A DNA stretch of 64,000 nucleotides, taken from contig NZ_CP071501.1 in assembly GCF_017354985.1 (NCBI RefSeq), forward strand, positions 2,189,501 through 2,253,500, written 5' to 3'. This document shows, one piece after another, positions 52,287 through 62,261 of this stretch. The stretch's first letter is position 1. The number at the start of each line of letters is the position of its first letter. Both the position numbers and the translations under genes were made by a program. This DNA comes from Shewanella cyperi. Lineage in GTDB: Bacteria > Pseudomonadota > Gammaproteobacteria > Enterobacterales > Shewanellaceae. Under the pieces are notes generated by a model. The model had not been told where the DNA came from. It did not search any database and was given only the letters and a program-made list of their open reading frames with translations.

Positions 52287-54218
52287 TTACTTCATGGACT
52301 CGAGCTCTTCCCATCGCTCGAAGCAAACTTCCAATTGCTGCTCTTTGTCCGCCAGCTCTGCGAGCCGTGCGTTTACCTTGTCCTGCCCCTGGGCATAAAA
52401 ATCGGCCTGATTCACTTCGGCCTGCAGCGCGGAGATTTCCGCTTCCAAACTTTCCATCAGAGCCGGTAATTCCTCAAGCTCACGCTGCAACTTGTACGAC
52501 AATTTTTTCGCAGGTTTTACACCGACTTGCTGTTTTACCACAGCGGCCTCAGGTTGGACACTCTTTTGCTCTGCGGGTTCCTCTGGCTCTCGATAGAATC
52601 TTGCGCCCTGCTCCAGGGCATCCTGGTAGCCCCCTACATATTCGCTCCAGCGGCCGTTACCGGCGAACCACCAACTGCTGGTGACCACGTTATCAATAAA
52701 GGCCCTGTCGTGACTGACGATAAGCAGGGTGCCATCGTAGTCCGCCAGCATGGATTCCAGCAGCTCCAGGGTTTCAATATCCAGATCGTTGGTAGGCTCG
52801 TCGAGGATGATAAGGTTCGCAGGCTTGAGCAATAAACGCGCCAGCAGCAAGCGATTCTTTTCTCCCCCCGAAAGGGCCTTCACCGGCGTTCTGGCCCGCA
52901 TCGGCGAGAACAAAAAATCCTGCAAATAGCTGAGAATATGCCTGTCCTTGCCGTTGACTGTGACCGTCTGTTTGCCTTCGCCGACGTTTTCTTCCACCGT
53001 CTTTTCCGGATCCAGGTTTTCCCGGTACTGGTCAAAGTAGGCCACATCGAGCTTGGTTCCGACCTTGATCTCCCCGGACTGGGGCGCCAGCTGGCCAAGC
53101 AGCAGCTTGATCAACGTCGACTTGCCACAACCGTTGGGGCCAATCAGCGCGATGCGATCGCCACGCATAACGGACACGGAAAACTGTTTCACCAGATCTT
53201 TGTCCGGCAAATTGAAGTTCAGTGCGTTAACGTCAAACACCAGTTTGCCGCTGCGCTCACCATCGGACACCGCCATTCTGACGCCGCCCTGCCGATTGAT
53301 CCTTTCTTTGCGTTCCATTCTGAGCGCTTTAAGGGCTCTTACCCTGCCCTCGTTACGGGTGCGGCGGGCCTTGATCCCCTGGCGGATCCACACTTCTTCT
53401 TCCGCCAGTTTCTTATCGAATTGGGCATTGGCTTCAGTTTCCAGGCGCAGCCATTCGGCCTTGCCATCAAGGTAACTTTGATAGTTACCTGGCCAGGAGG
53501 TCACCACTCCACGGTCAAGATCGACAATGCGAGTGGCCATGCGCGAGATAAAACCGCGGTCATGGCTGATAAACACTATGGCGCCGGCAAAGCCGAGCAG
53601 AAATTGTTCCAGCCATTCAATGGTGTCAATGTCCAGATGGTTGGTCGGTTCGTCAAGCAGCAGCAGATCCGGCTCGCTCACCAGCGCCCGGGCCAGTGCC
53701 ACCTTGCGCTGCCAGCCACCGGACAGTGCAGACAAGGGGGTATCGGGATCCAGGCCCAGGCGTATGCAGTGTGCCTGAATGCGGCTGTCCAGTTGCCAGC
53801 CGTTCAAGTGATCCAACTGCGCCTGCAACCGCTCCATTTCCTTGAGCATGCGCTCCATCTCGTTGCCGCTGGCGGTGGCAACGTCGTGGGACAGCTGATG
53901 ATAACGTTCCAGCGCTTCCCCCGCGTCTTTAAGCCCCATAGCGATATAGCTGTAGACAGAGCCGGACTCGGCCTTGGGTGGGTCTTGCTGCAAGCGACTG
54001 ATTTTCAGATCGCCAGCGATATTAAGCTCACCATCGTCCAGCACCACTTCACCATCGAGGATCTTCAGCAAACTGGACTTGCCGGCGCCATTGCGGCCGA
54101 CGATACAAACCCGCTCACCGGGTTCAATGCTGAAATCGGCATTTTTCAGCAGTGGGGTATAACCATAGGCCAAAGAGCCATTATTGATACGGACCAGACT
54201 CAAATCATGCTCCTGCAA
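52287..54218 (-). CDS. uup: ABC-F ATPase Uup
   Basis: 643 residues with two ABC domains: Walker A GRNGAGKSS (41-49) and GPNGCGKST (~350), each with an LSGG-like signature (LSALSGGWQRK, ALSGGEKNR) and DEPTNHLD/DEPTNDLD boxes. A C-terminal coiled-coil DNA-binding domain (~550-643) identifies Uup rather than EttA or YheS. Acts on ribosomes and limits transposon precise excision. Its start overlaps the preceding glutaredoxin-like gene by 14 bases. Confidence 0.95.
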   Translation of the reverse strand: MQEHDLSLVRINNGSLAYGYTPLLKNADFSIEPGERVCIVGRNGAGKSSLLKILDGEVVLDDGELNIAGDLKISRLQQDPPKAESGSVYSYIAMGLKDAGEALERYHQLSHDVATASGNEMERMLKEMERLQAQLDHLNGWQLDSRIQAHCIRLGLDPDTPLSALSGGWQRKVALARALVSEPDLLLLDEPTNHLDIDTIEWLEQFLLGFAGAIVFISHDRGFISRMATRIVDLDRGVVTSWPGNYQSYLDGKAEWLRLETEANAQFDKKLAEEEVWIRQGIKARRTRNEGRVRALKALRMERKERINRQGGVRMAVSDGERSGKLVFDVNALNFNLPDKDLVKQFSVSVMRGDRIALIGPNGCGKSTLIKLLLGQLAPQSGEIKVGTKLDVAYFDQYRENLDPEKTVEENVGEGKQTVTVNGKDRHILSYLQDFLFSPMRARTPVKALSGGEKNRLLLARLLLKPANLIILDEPTNDLDIETLELLESMLADYDGTLLIVSHDRAFIDNVVTSSWWFAGNGRWSEYVGGYQDALEQGARFYREPEEPAEQKSVQPEAAVVKQQVGVKPAKKLSYKLQRELEELPALMESLEAEISALQAEVNQADFYAQGQDKVNARLAELADKEQQLEVCFERWEELESMK

Positions 54219-54450
54219 AATCCAGTAATAGGGTCAAATCGAAGGGCCAGCCCAATTCTGCGCCGCTGTGATTGCAGCGCAACACGGGAATACGAATACC
54301 GTAGCGCTCGGCCAATTGCTCGTCGTCACAAATATCCTGCAGACGGTAGGCTATACCTGCCTGCTCCAGCAAGGCCTGCGCCTCGTGGCACAGGTGACAG
54401 CCTTCGGTGTGATACAAAATGAAATCAGGGGACTGCAAGGCCTCAGGCAT
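54205..54450 (-). CDS. Glutaredoxin-family small redox protein
   Basis: 81 residues with [13 protein letters not shown] (CxxC at 18-21) and a cis-proline in RIPVLR (~56), the thioredoxin-fold hallmarks. Family often annotated 'glutaredoxin family protein', with no established substrate. Overlaps rlmKL upstream by 8 bases and uup downstream by 14, so it is translated within one operon. Confidence 0.85.
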   Translation of the reverse strand: MPEALQSPDFILYHTEGCHLCHEAQALLEQAGIAYRLQDICDDEQLAERYGIRIPVLRCNHSGAELGWPFDLTLLLDFAGA

Positions 54451-56569
54451 GGGTCACCAGCCAGCAATTGTGGATTTGCGGATTGCGCTGATAATCCATG
54501 GGCAACACCTTATCGTCGATGTTGACCACCTGCAGGCCCGCGGCGGCCATGGCGTCCATATCCATCTTGAACTTGCGCTTGTTGTTGGAAAACAGGATTT
54601 CGCCGCCCGGATTGAGCAGCTTTTTCAGCGCCGACAGCAACTTCACATGGTCCCGTTGCACATCGAAGGAATCTTCCATGCGCTTGGAATTGGAGAAGGT
54701 GGGCGGATCGATGAAGATCAGATCAAAATTCTGCTCGCATTCGGCCAGCCACTGCAGACAATCGGCCTGAATAAACTGGTACTGTCGCCCCACCAAACCA
54801 TTGAGCATAAAGTTGTCTTTCGCCCAATTCAGGTAAGTATTGGACATGTCCACAGTGGTGACCGATTTGGCGCCGCCCTTGGCGGCGTGCACAGAGGCCG
54901 ACCCAGTGTAAGCAAACAGGTTCAGAACATCGCGGTCTTTGGCCTTCTCGCCCACCAGCTTGCGGGTCAGACGGTGGTCAAGGAACAGACCGGTATCCAG
55001 ATAATCACTGAGGTTAAGCTTGAAACGGCAGCCGTATTCTGTGGTCACCCGTTCCAGCTTTTCCATGTCCAGCTTCTGATACTGACTGGTCCCTTTTTGG
55101 CGTTCTCGGGTCTTGAGAATAATGTTTTCCGGATCCACCCCAAGGGCCCGTGGCAGGGCCAGCAAAACATCCGTCACGCGTCTTTTACTGACGGCTTCGG
55201 GAATTGCGGCCGGGGCGGCATATTCCTGCACCACCAGGTGGTCCAGATACCTGTCCACCGCCACGTTGTATTCCGGAATGTCGGCATCGTAAAGGCGGTA
55301 ACTGTCTATGCCCTCGCGTTTTGCCCACTTATCCAGTTGCTTGGCATTTTTCTTGATGCGGTTGGCAAAGGCCGGCGCTATCTCGCCGCCCTGTCCTTCC
55401 TGCGCAATGGGGATCTCACGGCGGGTGCTGCTGGCATGCAGGGTATAGAGGTTAAAGGCGCATTCCAGGGCACCGTTAAACATCTTCATCTGCTTGTCAG
55501 CCTTAAGCTTGAGCGAAGACACCAGCTCAATATCGCTGCACAGCATGGCCAACTTCCAGCCACCAAAATCCTGCTTGAATTTTTCCCCCAGCTGGAAATA
55601 CAGCTGCAACAGGCTGGTGACATTGCCAAGGCGCTCGCCGTAAGGCGGGTTGGTGACCACCATGCCGGTTTCGACCGGCGGCGTCACATTGAGGACATTG
55701 GCCACCTTGAAGTCGATAAATTCAAATACGCCGGCGTTGTTGGCGTTGCGCTTGGCCAGCGCCACCACCCTGGAGTCTATGTCGGAGCCGTAGAACTTCA
55801 GCTCGCAGCGGCTTTTACCCAGGCTGGCGCGGGCTCGGGCCTCTTCCACTATGCTTTGCCACAACTTGGGATCGTGACGGCGCCAGTGCTCAAAACCAAA
55901 TTTGTCACGCAGCAATCCCGGCGCCATATCGCAGGCCATCATGGCGGCCTCAATCAGCACAGTGCCACTGCCGCAGAAGGGATCCATCAGGGTCACAGGC
56001 TCCGCCTGCCAACCACTGCGCACCAACATATTGGCCGCCAGATTTTCTTTCAGCGGGGCTTCGCCGGTATTACCGCGGTAACCGCGCTGGTGCAGCGCCG
56101 GACCGGAGAAGTTCAGCCCTATGCTGATCTTGCCATTGCGATAGTGGGCATCCACCCTGAAGTCCGCGTCACTGCGGCCCACATTGGGGCGATTGACGCC
56201 ATCGTCACGGAAACGGTCAACTATGGCGTCCTTGATACGCAGCGCGCCGAACTGGGTATTGTTGATAAAGCCGCCGCTGCCGTGAAAATCGACGCTGAAA
56301 CTGGCCTTATTGGAGAAATGCGCCGGCCAGTCGATGCAATAGGCGGCGTTATACAGCTGCTCGGCGCTGGTGCACTCACCGCTGAACACCAACAAAATAA
56401 TGCGGCTGGCCAAGCGGCTCCACAGGGTGACACGGTAACCCAATTCCAATGAGCCACTGAAATATACCCCGGCGACACTCTCACGCACCTCGGTCGCACC
56501 AAGGGCCGTGAGTTCATTTGCCAATGCATATTCAAAGCCCTTGGGGGCCGCCGCGAAAAAATTAAACAT
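54443..56569 (-). CDS. rlmL: 23S rRNA m2G2445/m7G2069 methyltransferase RlmKL
   Basis: 708 residues from ATG 56569 ([16 protein letters not shown]). N-terminal THUMP domain (~50-155), an RlmL-type methyltransferase with [14 protein letters not shown] (~195) and TNPPYGER (~305), and a C-terminal RlmK domain with [18 protein letters not shown] and FIDPPTFSN. Both activities are fused, as in E. coli. It heads the rlmKL-grx-uup-DUF3466 gene group. Confidence 0.96.
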   Translation of the reverse strand: MFNFFAAAPKGFEYALANELTALGATEVRESVAGVYFSGSLELGYRVTLWSRLASRIILLVFSGECTSAEQLYNAAYCIDWPAHFSNKASFSVDFHGSGGFINNTQFGALRIKDAIVDRFRDDGVNRPNVGRSDADFRVDAHYRNGKISIGLNFSGPALHQRGYRGNTGEAPLKENLAANMLVRSGWQAEPVTLMDPFCGSGTVLIEAAMMACDMAPGLLRDKFGFEHWRRHDPKLWQSIVEEARARASLGKSRCELKFYGSDIDSRVVALAKRNANNAGVFEFIDFKVANVLNVTPPVETGMVVTNPPYGERLGNVTSLLQLYFQLGEKFKQDFGGWKLAMLCSDIELVSSLKLKADKQMKMFNGALECAFNLYTLHASSTRREIPIAQEGQGGEIAPAFANRIKKNAKQLDKWAKREGIDSYRLYDADIPEYNVAVDRYLDHLVVQEYAAPAAIPEAVSKRRVTDVLLALPRALGVDPENIILKTRERQKGTSQYQKLDMEKLERVTTEYGCRFKLNLSDYLDTGLFLDHRLTRKLVGEKAKDRDVLNLFAYTGSASVHAAKGGAKSVTTVDMSNTYLNWAKDNFMLNGLVGRQYQFIQADCLQWLAECEQNFDLIFIDPPTFSNSKRMEDSFDVQRDHVKLLSALKKLLNPGGEILFSNNKRKFKMDMDAMAAAGLQVVNIDDKVLPMDYQRNPQIHNCWLVTHA

Positions 56570-56789
56570 GTAAATAAGCGCCAACAGAAAATCGAAGCGC
56601 ACATTATACCCGTGGAATACCGCAAAAGATAAGCAAAGTTAGCCACAAAGGCACTATTGCCAGTGGATAAAAGCCATCCCATGGCCCCGAATTTTGTAAG
56701 GCCACTACCGATAAGGTCAGCACTTTACCCTGCCCATAGCGGATAACGGTTCATATTTGAGCATTCACACAGGAATTTGAAATTGCTTC

Positions 56790-56818
56790 TTGTAATTGGC
56801 TTACAGGCTCGTTATAGT
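56790..56818 (+). promoter_or_regulatory. Sigma-70 promoter for the initiator tRNA array
   Basis: TTGTAA, 17 bases, TATAGT, followed by a GC-rich TCGCCCCGC discriminator, as expected for stringently controlled stable-RNA promoters. About 94 bases upstream of the first tRNA. The rest of 56570-56912 holds nothing else recognisable. Confidence 0.6.
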
Positions 56819-56912
56819 TCGCCCCGCTTTGAAGGACGCAGCCAAGATGGCAGGTACAGGTTAACTGGAACGCACAGATTGGCGGTCACAAAAGCAGCGT
56901 TGATTATTCGGA

Positions 56913-56989
<77 letters not shown>

Positions 56990-57021
56990 ATTTTGGTCAA
57001 GCCGTTATCAAGAGAAAGCTT

Positions 57022-57084
57022 ATCGGGCTCAGCTCTTCATAACAGCCAGCGAAGGTCGAGATGCAAATCCGGCTCCCGCAACCA
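57022..57084 (+). pseudogene. Degenerate initiator-tRNA copy 1
   Basis: Keeps TCGGGCTC and the full 3' end (CAAATCCGGCTCCCGCAACCA) but lacks the 5' acceptor and D-arm. The anticodon region is replaced by AGCTCTTCATAACAGCCAG. Almost identical to the copy at 57341. Confidence 0.75.
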
Positions 57085-57113
57085 ATCATAATTCAACGCA
57101 AAGCACAAAATGG

Positions 57114-57190
<77 letters not shown>

Positions 57191-57231
57191 ATTCTTTTGT
57201 GTATTCAATCGACTTCACAGTCACATCCGGA

Positions 57232-57308
<77 letters not shown>

Positions 57309-57340
57309 ATTTTCGTCAGGCAGTTACAAAAAGAAAGCAC

Positions 57341-57404
57341 ATCGGGCTCGGCTCTTCATAAACAGCCAGCGAAGGTCGAGATGCAAATCCGGCTCCCGCA
57401 ACCA
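57341..57404 (+). pseudogene. Degenerate initiator-tRNA copy 2
   Basis: Same structure as the copy at 57022: a 3' half with intact CCA and an altered anticodon region. The spacers before both copies are also alike, so a tRNA plus pseudo-tRNA unit was duplicated. Confidence 0.75.
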
Positions 57405-57459
57405 ATTCTTTTGTGTATCAATCGACTTCATAGCCACATCCGGAATAGTCACATCCGAA

Positions 57460-57555
57460 CGCGGGATGGAGCAGTAGCTCGTCGGGCTCAGCTTTCCGTT
57501 AACCGCAGCAAAGGTCGTCGCCCTCTCCTTTAAATAAGCAATCCGGCTGCCGCAG
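57460..57555 (+). pseudogene. Degenerate initiator-tRNA copy 3
   Basis: Begins like an intact gene (CGCGGGATGGAGCAGTAGCTC) with a short deletion in the D-loop. It then has an altered anticodon arm, an insertion in the T-arm, and a mutated end CCGGCTGCCGCAG without CCA. Confidence 0.75.
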
Positions 57556-57710
57556 TCTACTCATCTCTTATACTCAAGTGATTTTCACGGTCACAGCCAA
57601 AAGCTGCCGCTTGGCCGGAGATCAGGCTCCTAATCTATTGTAGTGATCCTTGCTCTTGTGAACCTTACCGCTATGGGCATTGCCCTGGTGAAAATGGGGG
57701 AGAAAAAGAA

Positions 57711-57733
57711 AACCCCGACTCAGTGCCGGGGTT
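57711..57733 (-). terminator. Terminator of the DsrE-family gene
   Basis: AACCCCG/CGGGGTT stem with a 9-base loop and a T-rich tail on the minus strand, 24 bases past the gene stop. Confidence 0.75.
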
Positions 57734-57757
57734 CCCTAATTAAGCATAAAGATGCCA

Positions 57758-58297
57758 TTAAAAAGGATTGAGACTGTAGCCTTGCTGAGCCAGCTGCGCA
57801 TGGGCCGTCATGGCAGACAGTGACATTTCCACTCCGGGAGCCAACATATTATTGTCTATCCCCAGATACGCCGCAGTCTGACCGCACACTATGATCCTGG
57901 CACCTTTGTCTAAAAGGGCCTGCAGCAACACACTGTTTGGATTAGGCTTGGCCAACTTCCTCTGGTGGGCATCGTCGGTCAGCGCGTCCCAAGCCGCCTT
58001 ACCGTGCAGCACCAGCGCCAACTGGATGTTTTCCAACGGTACGCCGGCCGCCCCATGCATATTCAGAAAACGGGCCATACTGTCCAGGGTGCGGTTTACG
58101 TCCCCTTCTTTACCCTGCTCACCGGTATCGAATACCACCTTGAAGTGCTGATCTTTGGCAACAGGAAAGGTTTGCTTCACGTATGCCACCTTGCCAAAAC
58201 CTTCTATGACAGGTCCTGAGCGAAAACCATCCGCCGCGGCGCCCGGTGCCAGCAGTGCGGCCACTATTGCCGCCATACCCAATAATTTACCTTGCAT
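57758..58297 (-). CDS. Periplasmic DsrE-family protein
   Basis: 179 residues from ATG 58297, chosen because GGAGG lies just upstream. Signal peptide to about ALLAPGAAA, then a DsrE/DsrF-like fold with LALVLHGKAAWDAL and a conserved cysteine in IIVCGQTAAYLGI. DsrE proteins handle sulfur or sit in redox relays; exported versions are common and uncharacterised. Monocistronic. Confidence 0.8.
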   Translation of the reverse strand: MQGKLLGMAAIVAALLAPGAAADGFRSGPVIEGFGKVAYVKQTFPVAKDQHFKVVFDTGEQGKEGDVNRTLDSMARFLNMHGAAGVPLENIQLALVLHGKAAWDALTDDAHQRKLAKPNPNSVLLQALLDKGARIIVCGQTAAYLGIDNNMLAPGVEMSLSAMTAHAQLAQQGYSLNPF

Positions 58298-58415
58298 CAT
58301 GCCTCCGGTTATATTTTTGTTATCAAGACGAGTCTTACATAAAACAGGCCTGATACTCAAGCATGATGTCTCGGAGGTATTTGATTTAGCACACGAATCT
58401 AAAAAAGTGTCATTC

Positions 58416-59108
58416 TCACCAGGGAACCTTGTTTCCCTGAAAGTCATAGAAGCCGCCACTGTCGACAAGACTCAGGCCATCGAGCAACCGTTTGAGGCCG
58501 GCAGCACTGGCCTTGCTTTCCAGCGGTGCATTGGGGCCTCCCATCTCGGTCTGCACCCAGCCCGGGTGCAGCGCTACCGCTATAATGCCCTTGTCAGTCA
58601 GATCGATTGCCAGACTCTTGGTCACCGCATTGAGGGCCGCCTTGGAAGAGCGATATATGTAGGCCCTGCCACTGTCATTATCGGCCATACTGCCCATCTT
58701 GGATGACATGTTGGCGACCGTGCCCCTGGCTGCCATCAGGTTAGGCAGCAAGGCCTCCACCATTTTCATCGGCGCTATGCTGTTGACTTCAAAAACCTTA
58801 AGCCACTCAGCCGCAGGCGTATTACCGATACAAACACCGTTGGGGCCATAGACACCGGCATTATTGATAATCAGGTTCAGTGGTCGACCCACCAGGTCCT
58901 CCGCGAGTGCGGCAATGGACTCAGCCGAGGTCACATCCAGTTCAAAAACCTCCAGGCCCTCGTGTTCATCCAATAATGATTGCAATTCTTTGGCGTCATA
59001 GGGATGACGGCAGCAGGCGATGACATCGCTTCCCGCCTCAAGATAGACCCGGGTTAACGCCAGCCCTATCCCCCGGTTGGCACCGGTAATCAACACTGAA
59101 TGATGCAT
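58416..59108 (-). CDS. Short-chain dehydrogenase/reductase (SDR)
   Basis: 230 residues with the nucleotide-binding TGANRGIG (8-15), NNAG (82-85), and the catalytic Y152-x3-K156 with nearby serines S135/S136. Classical SDR of the C-factor/CsgA-like type. Substrate unknown. Confidence 0.9.
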   Translation of the reverse strand: MHHSVLITGANRGIGLALTRVYLEAGSDVIACCRHPYDAKELQSLLDEHEGLEVFELDVTSAESIAALAEDLVGRPLNLIINNAGVYGPNGVCIGNTPAAEWLKVFEVNSIAPMKMVEALLPNLMAARGTVANMSSKMGSMADNDSGRAYIYRSSKAALNAVTKSLAIDLTDKGIIAVALHPGWVQTEMGGPNAPLESKASAAGLKRLLDGLSLVDSGGFYDFQGNKVPW

Positions 59109-59145
59109 AAAGCAGTTCTCCTTACGTGCAGGCTTATGCCCCCGG

Positions 59146-60045
59146 CTACTGCCGAGACATCAACGCCCGTCCCAATGGGTGAAAGTAGCAGCACAGCGCC
59201 CCGTGGATGAGCTTTCTGTGTGATTCTTCAGGGAAGGCGCCATCTGGCATGGTGCCCCAACCGGAACGCCCGGTCCCGGATTTGGCCCTGGTTCCCGTAA
59301 CCAGATAAGGGTTTACCAGTGGCTGCGGGTAAAGCTCGCCGGTGTCTTGATCCAGGCGCTCATAACTTCCATAAGTCTCAATACAGGCCTCAAAGGCTCT
59401 GGCCATCAGCTCCGAAGGCCGGGAAAAATAGCAGTAACCACTCCCCCTATCCAGCTGTACGGCCCGGTTAACAAAGTCGCTGGGTTGCTGATTGTCTTCA
59501 CTGAGCATAGTGATCCGGAACAGCTCACTCAAACGTTCATTGAGGGGATGGCTCAAAATGGGCACATCCTTGAGCCAGAGATCGCTGGCACACAGCATAC
59601 CTGGGCTGAACCTGGCCAAGTTCAAGGCTCCTGTGTCCAGGTCGAAGGCTTTGGGGGCAATAAAGTGGTCGAAGGCATGCCAGAACTCGTGGGCCAGCGC
59701 TCCGGCACCGGCATTTTTTGCCAGCGCCAGGGTCCGTTCCTGGGGAGAATAATGGGCCATTACGCCTTCGCGGCCGCCGTGGCCAAAGGCCAGATTCAAA
59801 CTTTCCCTAAGCCCCAGTGCCTTTGGTGGCAATCCCAATATCAGCGCCAGATCCGCCAGGGCATCAAACACCAGATTGGCGGCCAGCAGTGACTCCTCCC
59901 TACTGACCCAGCTGCCGACCCGCACATGACCCAGACCAAAGTGCTGTTTGACCTCAAGAAAGGTCACCTGCTCACCCTCGCGGTGATCCGGCCCCTGGCG
60001 TTTATACCTGTGGCTTTGTGTCAGCACCCTGTCACCAGCTTTCAA
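59146..60045 (-). CDS. CLCA_X-type putative metallopeptidase
   Basis: 299 residues. The central ALAHEFWHAFDHF supplies an HExxH zinc motif (H119-E120...H123) followed by D126 and H127. The conserved YFSRPSELMARAFEACIE near residue 220 resembles the CLCA_X and LPD1 families. No signal peptide, so it is cytoplasmic. The start is probably TTG 60045, which overlaps the end of the MarR-type gene by 14 bases and suggests co-translation. Target unknown. Confidence 0.7.
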   Translation of the reverse strand: MKAGDRVLTQSHRYKRQGPDHREGEQVTFLEVKQHFGLGHVRVGSWVSREESLLAANLVFDALADLALILGLPPKALGLRESLNLAFGHGGREGVMAHYSPQERTLALAKNAGAGALAHEFWHAFDHFIAPKAFDLDTGALNLARFSPGMLCASDLWLKDVPILSHPLNERLSELFRITMLSEDNQQPSDFVNRAVQLDRGSGYCYFSRPSELMARAFEACIETYGSYERLDQDTGELYPQPLVNPYLVTGTRAKSGTGRSGWGTMPDGAFPEESHRKLIHGALCCYFHPLGRALMSRQ

Positions 60046-60589
60046 ACTCGCGGCAGATAAGACCGGTATCGGACTCGCTCAGTGGTTCCTTGGTCAGATT
60101 ACAGAAATACGCCTCTCCACCCAGGTGTTGATTGAAACGGCACTGGCGACACTGACCAAAGGGACGCGAGCCGTTGGCTCGCTGCATCTGAATAAGCAAC
60201 TGCGCCAATCCTTCGCAAAGTGGTGCCAATTGGGTATCGGGCAGATGTTGCAGCAAGGCCGAGTGGCTGTGCTGCTCCAGCAGTCCCCTGCCGGCGTCGG
60301 TCAAATTCAAATGAATAAGGCGTTTGTCCGTCTCATCCTTTTGTTTGGCGATCAGGCCCTTTTTCTCCAACACTTTCAGGGTCTGGGACACCGTGCCCTT
60401 GGTTTGGCCCAAATATTCGGTCACCGCCATCGGCGTGTCGGAATAGCGATTGCAGACGCCAAGGAAATAGAGCGCCTCGAACTGAATGGGCAGCAGTCCA
60501 TGTTCACCCAGGAGGTTGCGCCGCTCACCACGCAACAAGGCAGCGACGCGCTCCAACAGGTATTGCAGATTTTGGGATTCGGTTTTCAT
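60032..60589 (-). CDS. MarR-family regulator with a C-terminal four-cysteine domain
   Basis: 185 residues from ATG 60589 (a longer start at 60610 would lie in the operator region). Winged-helix MarR domain at ~30-100 (MAVTEYLGQTKGTVSQTLKVL, and the wing DETDKRLIHLNLT). The tail carries C147-x2-C150, C163 and C179, an arrangement able to hold a metal or an Fe-S cluster, so it may sense redox state or metals. Divergent from the 60708 gene, which it probably controls. Confidence 0.85.
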   Translation of the reverse strand: MKTESQNLQYLLERVAALLRGERRNLLGEHGLLPIQFEALYFLGVCNRYSDTPMAVTEYLGQTKGTVSQTLKVLEKKGLIAKQKDETDKRLIHLNLTDAGRGLLEQHSHSALLQHLPDTQLAPLCEGLAQLLIQMQRANGSRPFGQCRQCRFNQHLGGEAYFCNLTKEPLSESDTGLICREFESW

Positions 60590-60601
60590 GCTGCAATAGT
60601 A

Positions 60602-60671
60602 TCGAATCAAAACTATATTGACAATCCGATTTCAAGCTGTTGATATAGGTGTTGACTCGAAACTACATTGA
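60602..60671. promoter_or_regulatory. Divergent promoter with two direct repeats, probable MarR operator
   Basis: ACTATATTGA (60612-60621) and ACTACATTGA (60662-60671), each preceded by TCGAA, recur exactly 50 bases apart, about five helical turns. The first overlaps a -35 TTGACA (60619-60624) spaced 17 bases from TGATAT. A likely site for the adjacent MarR-type protein. Confidence 0.5.
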
Positions 60672-60707
60672 TTTGTGAGTCATGACACCATTATCAAGGA
60701 GTGAAAC

Positions 60708-61505
60708 ATGAAACCGTCCCTTCCAAGCGCCCTCATACCAAGCGCCCTCATACTGGCACTACTCGGCAGCGCCCAGGCCTATGCCCATGACCACAGCGGC
60801 GGCATCACAGCCACGGCCCAGCCAAAGCCCACCCCCTTTGACATAGTCCACGCCAAGGTCAGTGTCGAAAACAATGTGGCCACCTTCCATATGGCGGTCA
60901 GCGGTGCCATCGGCACACAGCAACCCAGGGCCGGTGGCAAACTGGCCGGCGCCGACGCCTTCGCCTATGTCTGGCCCACTTCCATCAACAGTTACGAACT
61001 CGGCTTTGACAAGGATGCCGGTATACTGGCATTGGCTGTGGCCAGTCATCCGGATTTCGACGACACGCCACTGTTTGATGAGAACCGCGATGCCAATACC
61101 GGCAACGACGGCGCCAGTTGGCACAGCCATTGGGTGGTGCTGGTACCCGATGAAAAGTGCGGCCCCGGCGCGCTGACGGTGAAGGATATCCCCGAGGGTG
61201 GCAAGCCGCGTTTACCGGCCACCTGGCCCGGCCTGCCGCTGCTTATCGACAGTCCAGGCTGGGATCCCGTGCTCAATGGCGACACAGTGGAAATCAAGGT
61301 GCCCTTTGCCAATGCCGACATTATCAAAAATGCCAGCTACGACGGCGTGACCGCCGGCCTCAGGGTCAATGCCAATATTCACGCGCCCCTCTTCTGTGTG
61401 GTGAATGTGATGGACGTGGCTTCAGGAGATTTGAGTCTGCCGGGTAAGGTGTTGACCACGGACACCGCCTCGGTCAAGGCCGCGAAAACCAAGGCAGCCA
61501 AATAG
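60708..61505 (+). CDS. Periplasmic protein of unknown function, likely MarR target
   Basis: 265 residues with a signal peptide ending near QAYA (about residue 26) and a following HDHSGG segment that might bind metal. The body is beta-rich, with a WHSHWVVLVP motif, two cysteines (KCGPG, LFCVV) and a lysine/alanine-rich tail. AAGGAG lies 7 bases before the ATG. No family recognised. Its divergent placement suggests regulation by the MarR-type protein. Confidence 0.65.
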   Translation: MKPSLPSALIPSALILALLGSAQAYAHDHSGGITATAQPKPTPFDIVHAKVSVENNVATFHMAVSGAIGTQQPRAGGKLAGADAFAYVWPTSINSYELGFDKDAGILALAVASHPDFDDTPLFDENRDANTGNDGASWHSHWVVLVPDEKCGPGALTVKDIPEGGKPRLPATWPGLPLLIDSPGWDPVLNGDTVEIKVPFANADIIKNASYDGVTAGLRVNANIHAPLFCVVNVMDVASGDLSLPGKVLTTDTASVKAAKTKAAK

Positions 61506-61730
61506 GCATCTCCGGGAGACTACCCCCCGACATTTGAGCCGCGCCGTCACCGGAAGGCTGCATGACACTCATATGATCTTACGGGCTAACCCGGGTGCTC
61601 TCCGTCTAAGCTTATCGGCGTCGATGCGGCAGGTAAGAAGGGGCAGAACCATGCATGTCGGCCTCGATGGTCAGCCCAATCTGCTAACGATAGACGGCCG
61701 AGGCGGGCTGAAGTACCTCAACCGACGGCG
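61506..61730. other. Gene-free stretch
   Basis: A 67-codon open frame (61534-61737) crosses it, but has no ribosome site and an odd basic composition. I see no RNA gene or repeat. Confidence 0.4.
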
Positions 61731-61772
61731 AATATGAAAGAGGGATGGTGATTAACCATCCCTCTCATATTT
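61731..61772. terminator. Long hairpin, probable terminator
   Basis: AATATGAAAGAGGGATGG pairs with CCATCCCTCTCATATT apart from bulged bases, with a TGATTAA loop. It follows the gap and lies 31 bases past the end of the minus-strand 61804 gene. Confidence 0.7.
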
Positions 61773-61803
61773 ATCAGATGTCTGGAGACCGAGGGCGACG
61801 GAT

Positions 61804-62034
61804 TCAGGCGCGGTCGATTTCACGTTTCAGTTGCCAGTCATCGTCGGTCACCACTTTCTCCAGCACCTCGATCCGCGCTTTCAATTTACCGATTTCCTCT
61901 CGCATCAACAGCATCTCTTCCTGGTGCTCCCGGCTGGCCAACTGCTGCCGTTCACGAATTTTCATCATGGAAATCAAATAGGCGCCAACGATGGCGACGA
62001 GGGGGATAAGTAATGCGAGTGTCCCTGCATTCAT
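61804..62034 (-). CDS. Small membrane protein with coiled coil
   Basis: 76 residues from ATG 62034 (AGGAG 8 bases upstream). One N-terminal transmembrane helix (~5-25, LALLIPLVAIVGAYLI), then a charged heptad-type helix (REHQEEMLLMREEIGKLKAR). The layout resembles PspB, but no other psp gene is adjacent, so this is only a resemblance. Confidence 0.7.
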   Translation of the reverse strand: MNAGTLALLIPLVAIVGAYLISMMKIRERQQLASREHQEEMLLMREEIGKLKARIEVLEKVVTDDDWQLKREIDRA

Positions 62035-62261
62035 TGGATGAACTCCTTTATTTTGGTATTTCCCATTATGTAAAGATCCAAGGCTTTTCTCCAGTGACAA
62101 ATGTCAGCGGAAATGTTCGCCCAGGTGACTGTCACACGCTGCATTAGAGTTTTAACCCAAACGACGCCGAACTGTCATTTTCTTACCCTAGACTCGGCTG
62201 CACCTGACGGGTGTCAGGGGTTTTACCCTATATCATTCAATAATATAAAAAAGGTTTTACC

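Noticed and set aside
51254-52684. 476-codon open frame on the plus strand
   Set aside because: Antisense to DUF3466 and the end of uup, with no recognisable domain or start signal.
54419-56452. 677-codon open frame on the plus strand
   Set aside because: Antisense to rlmKL, whose motifs are complete on the minus strand.
61534-61737. 67-codon open frame
   Set aside because: No ribosome site, odd composition and a hairpin at its end; not supported as a gene.
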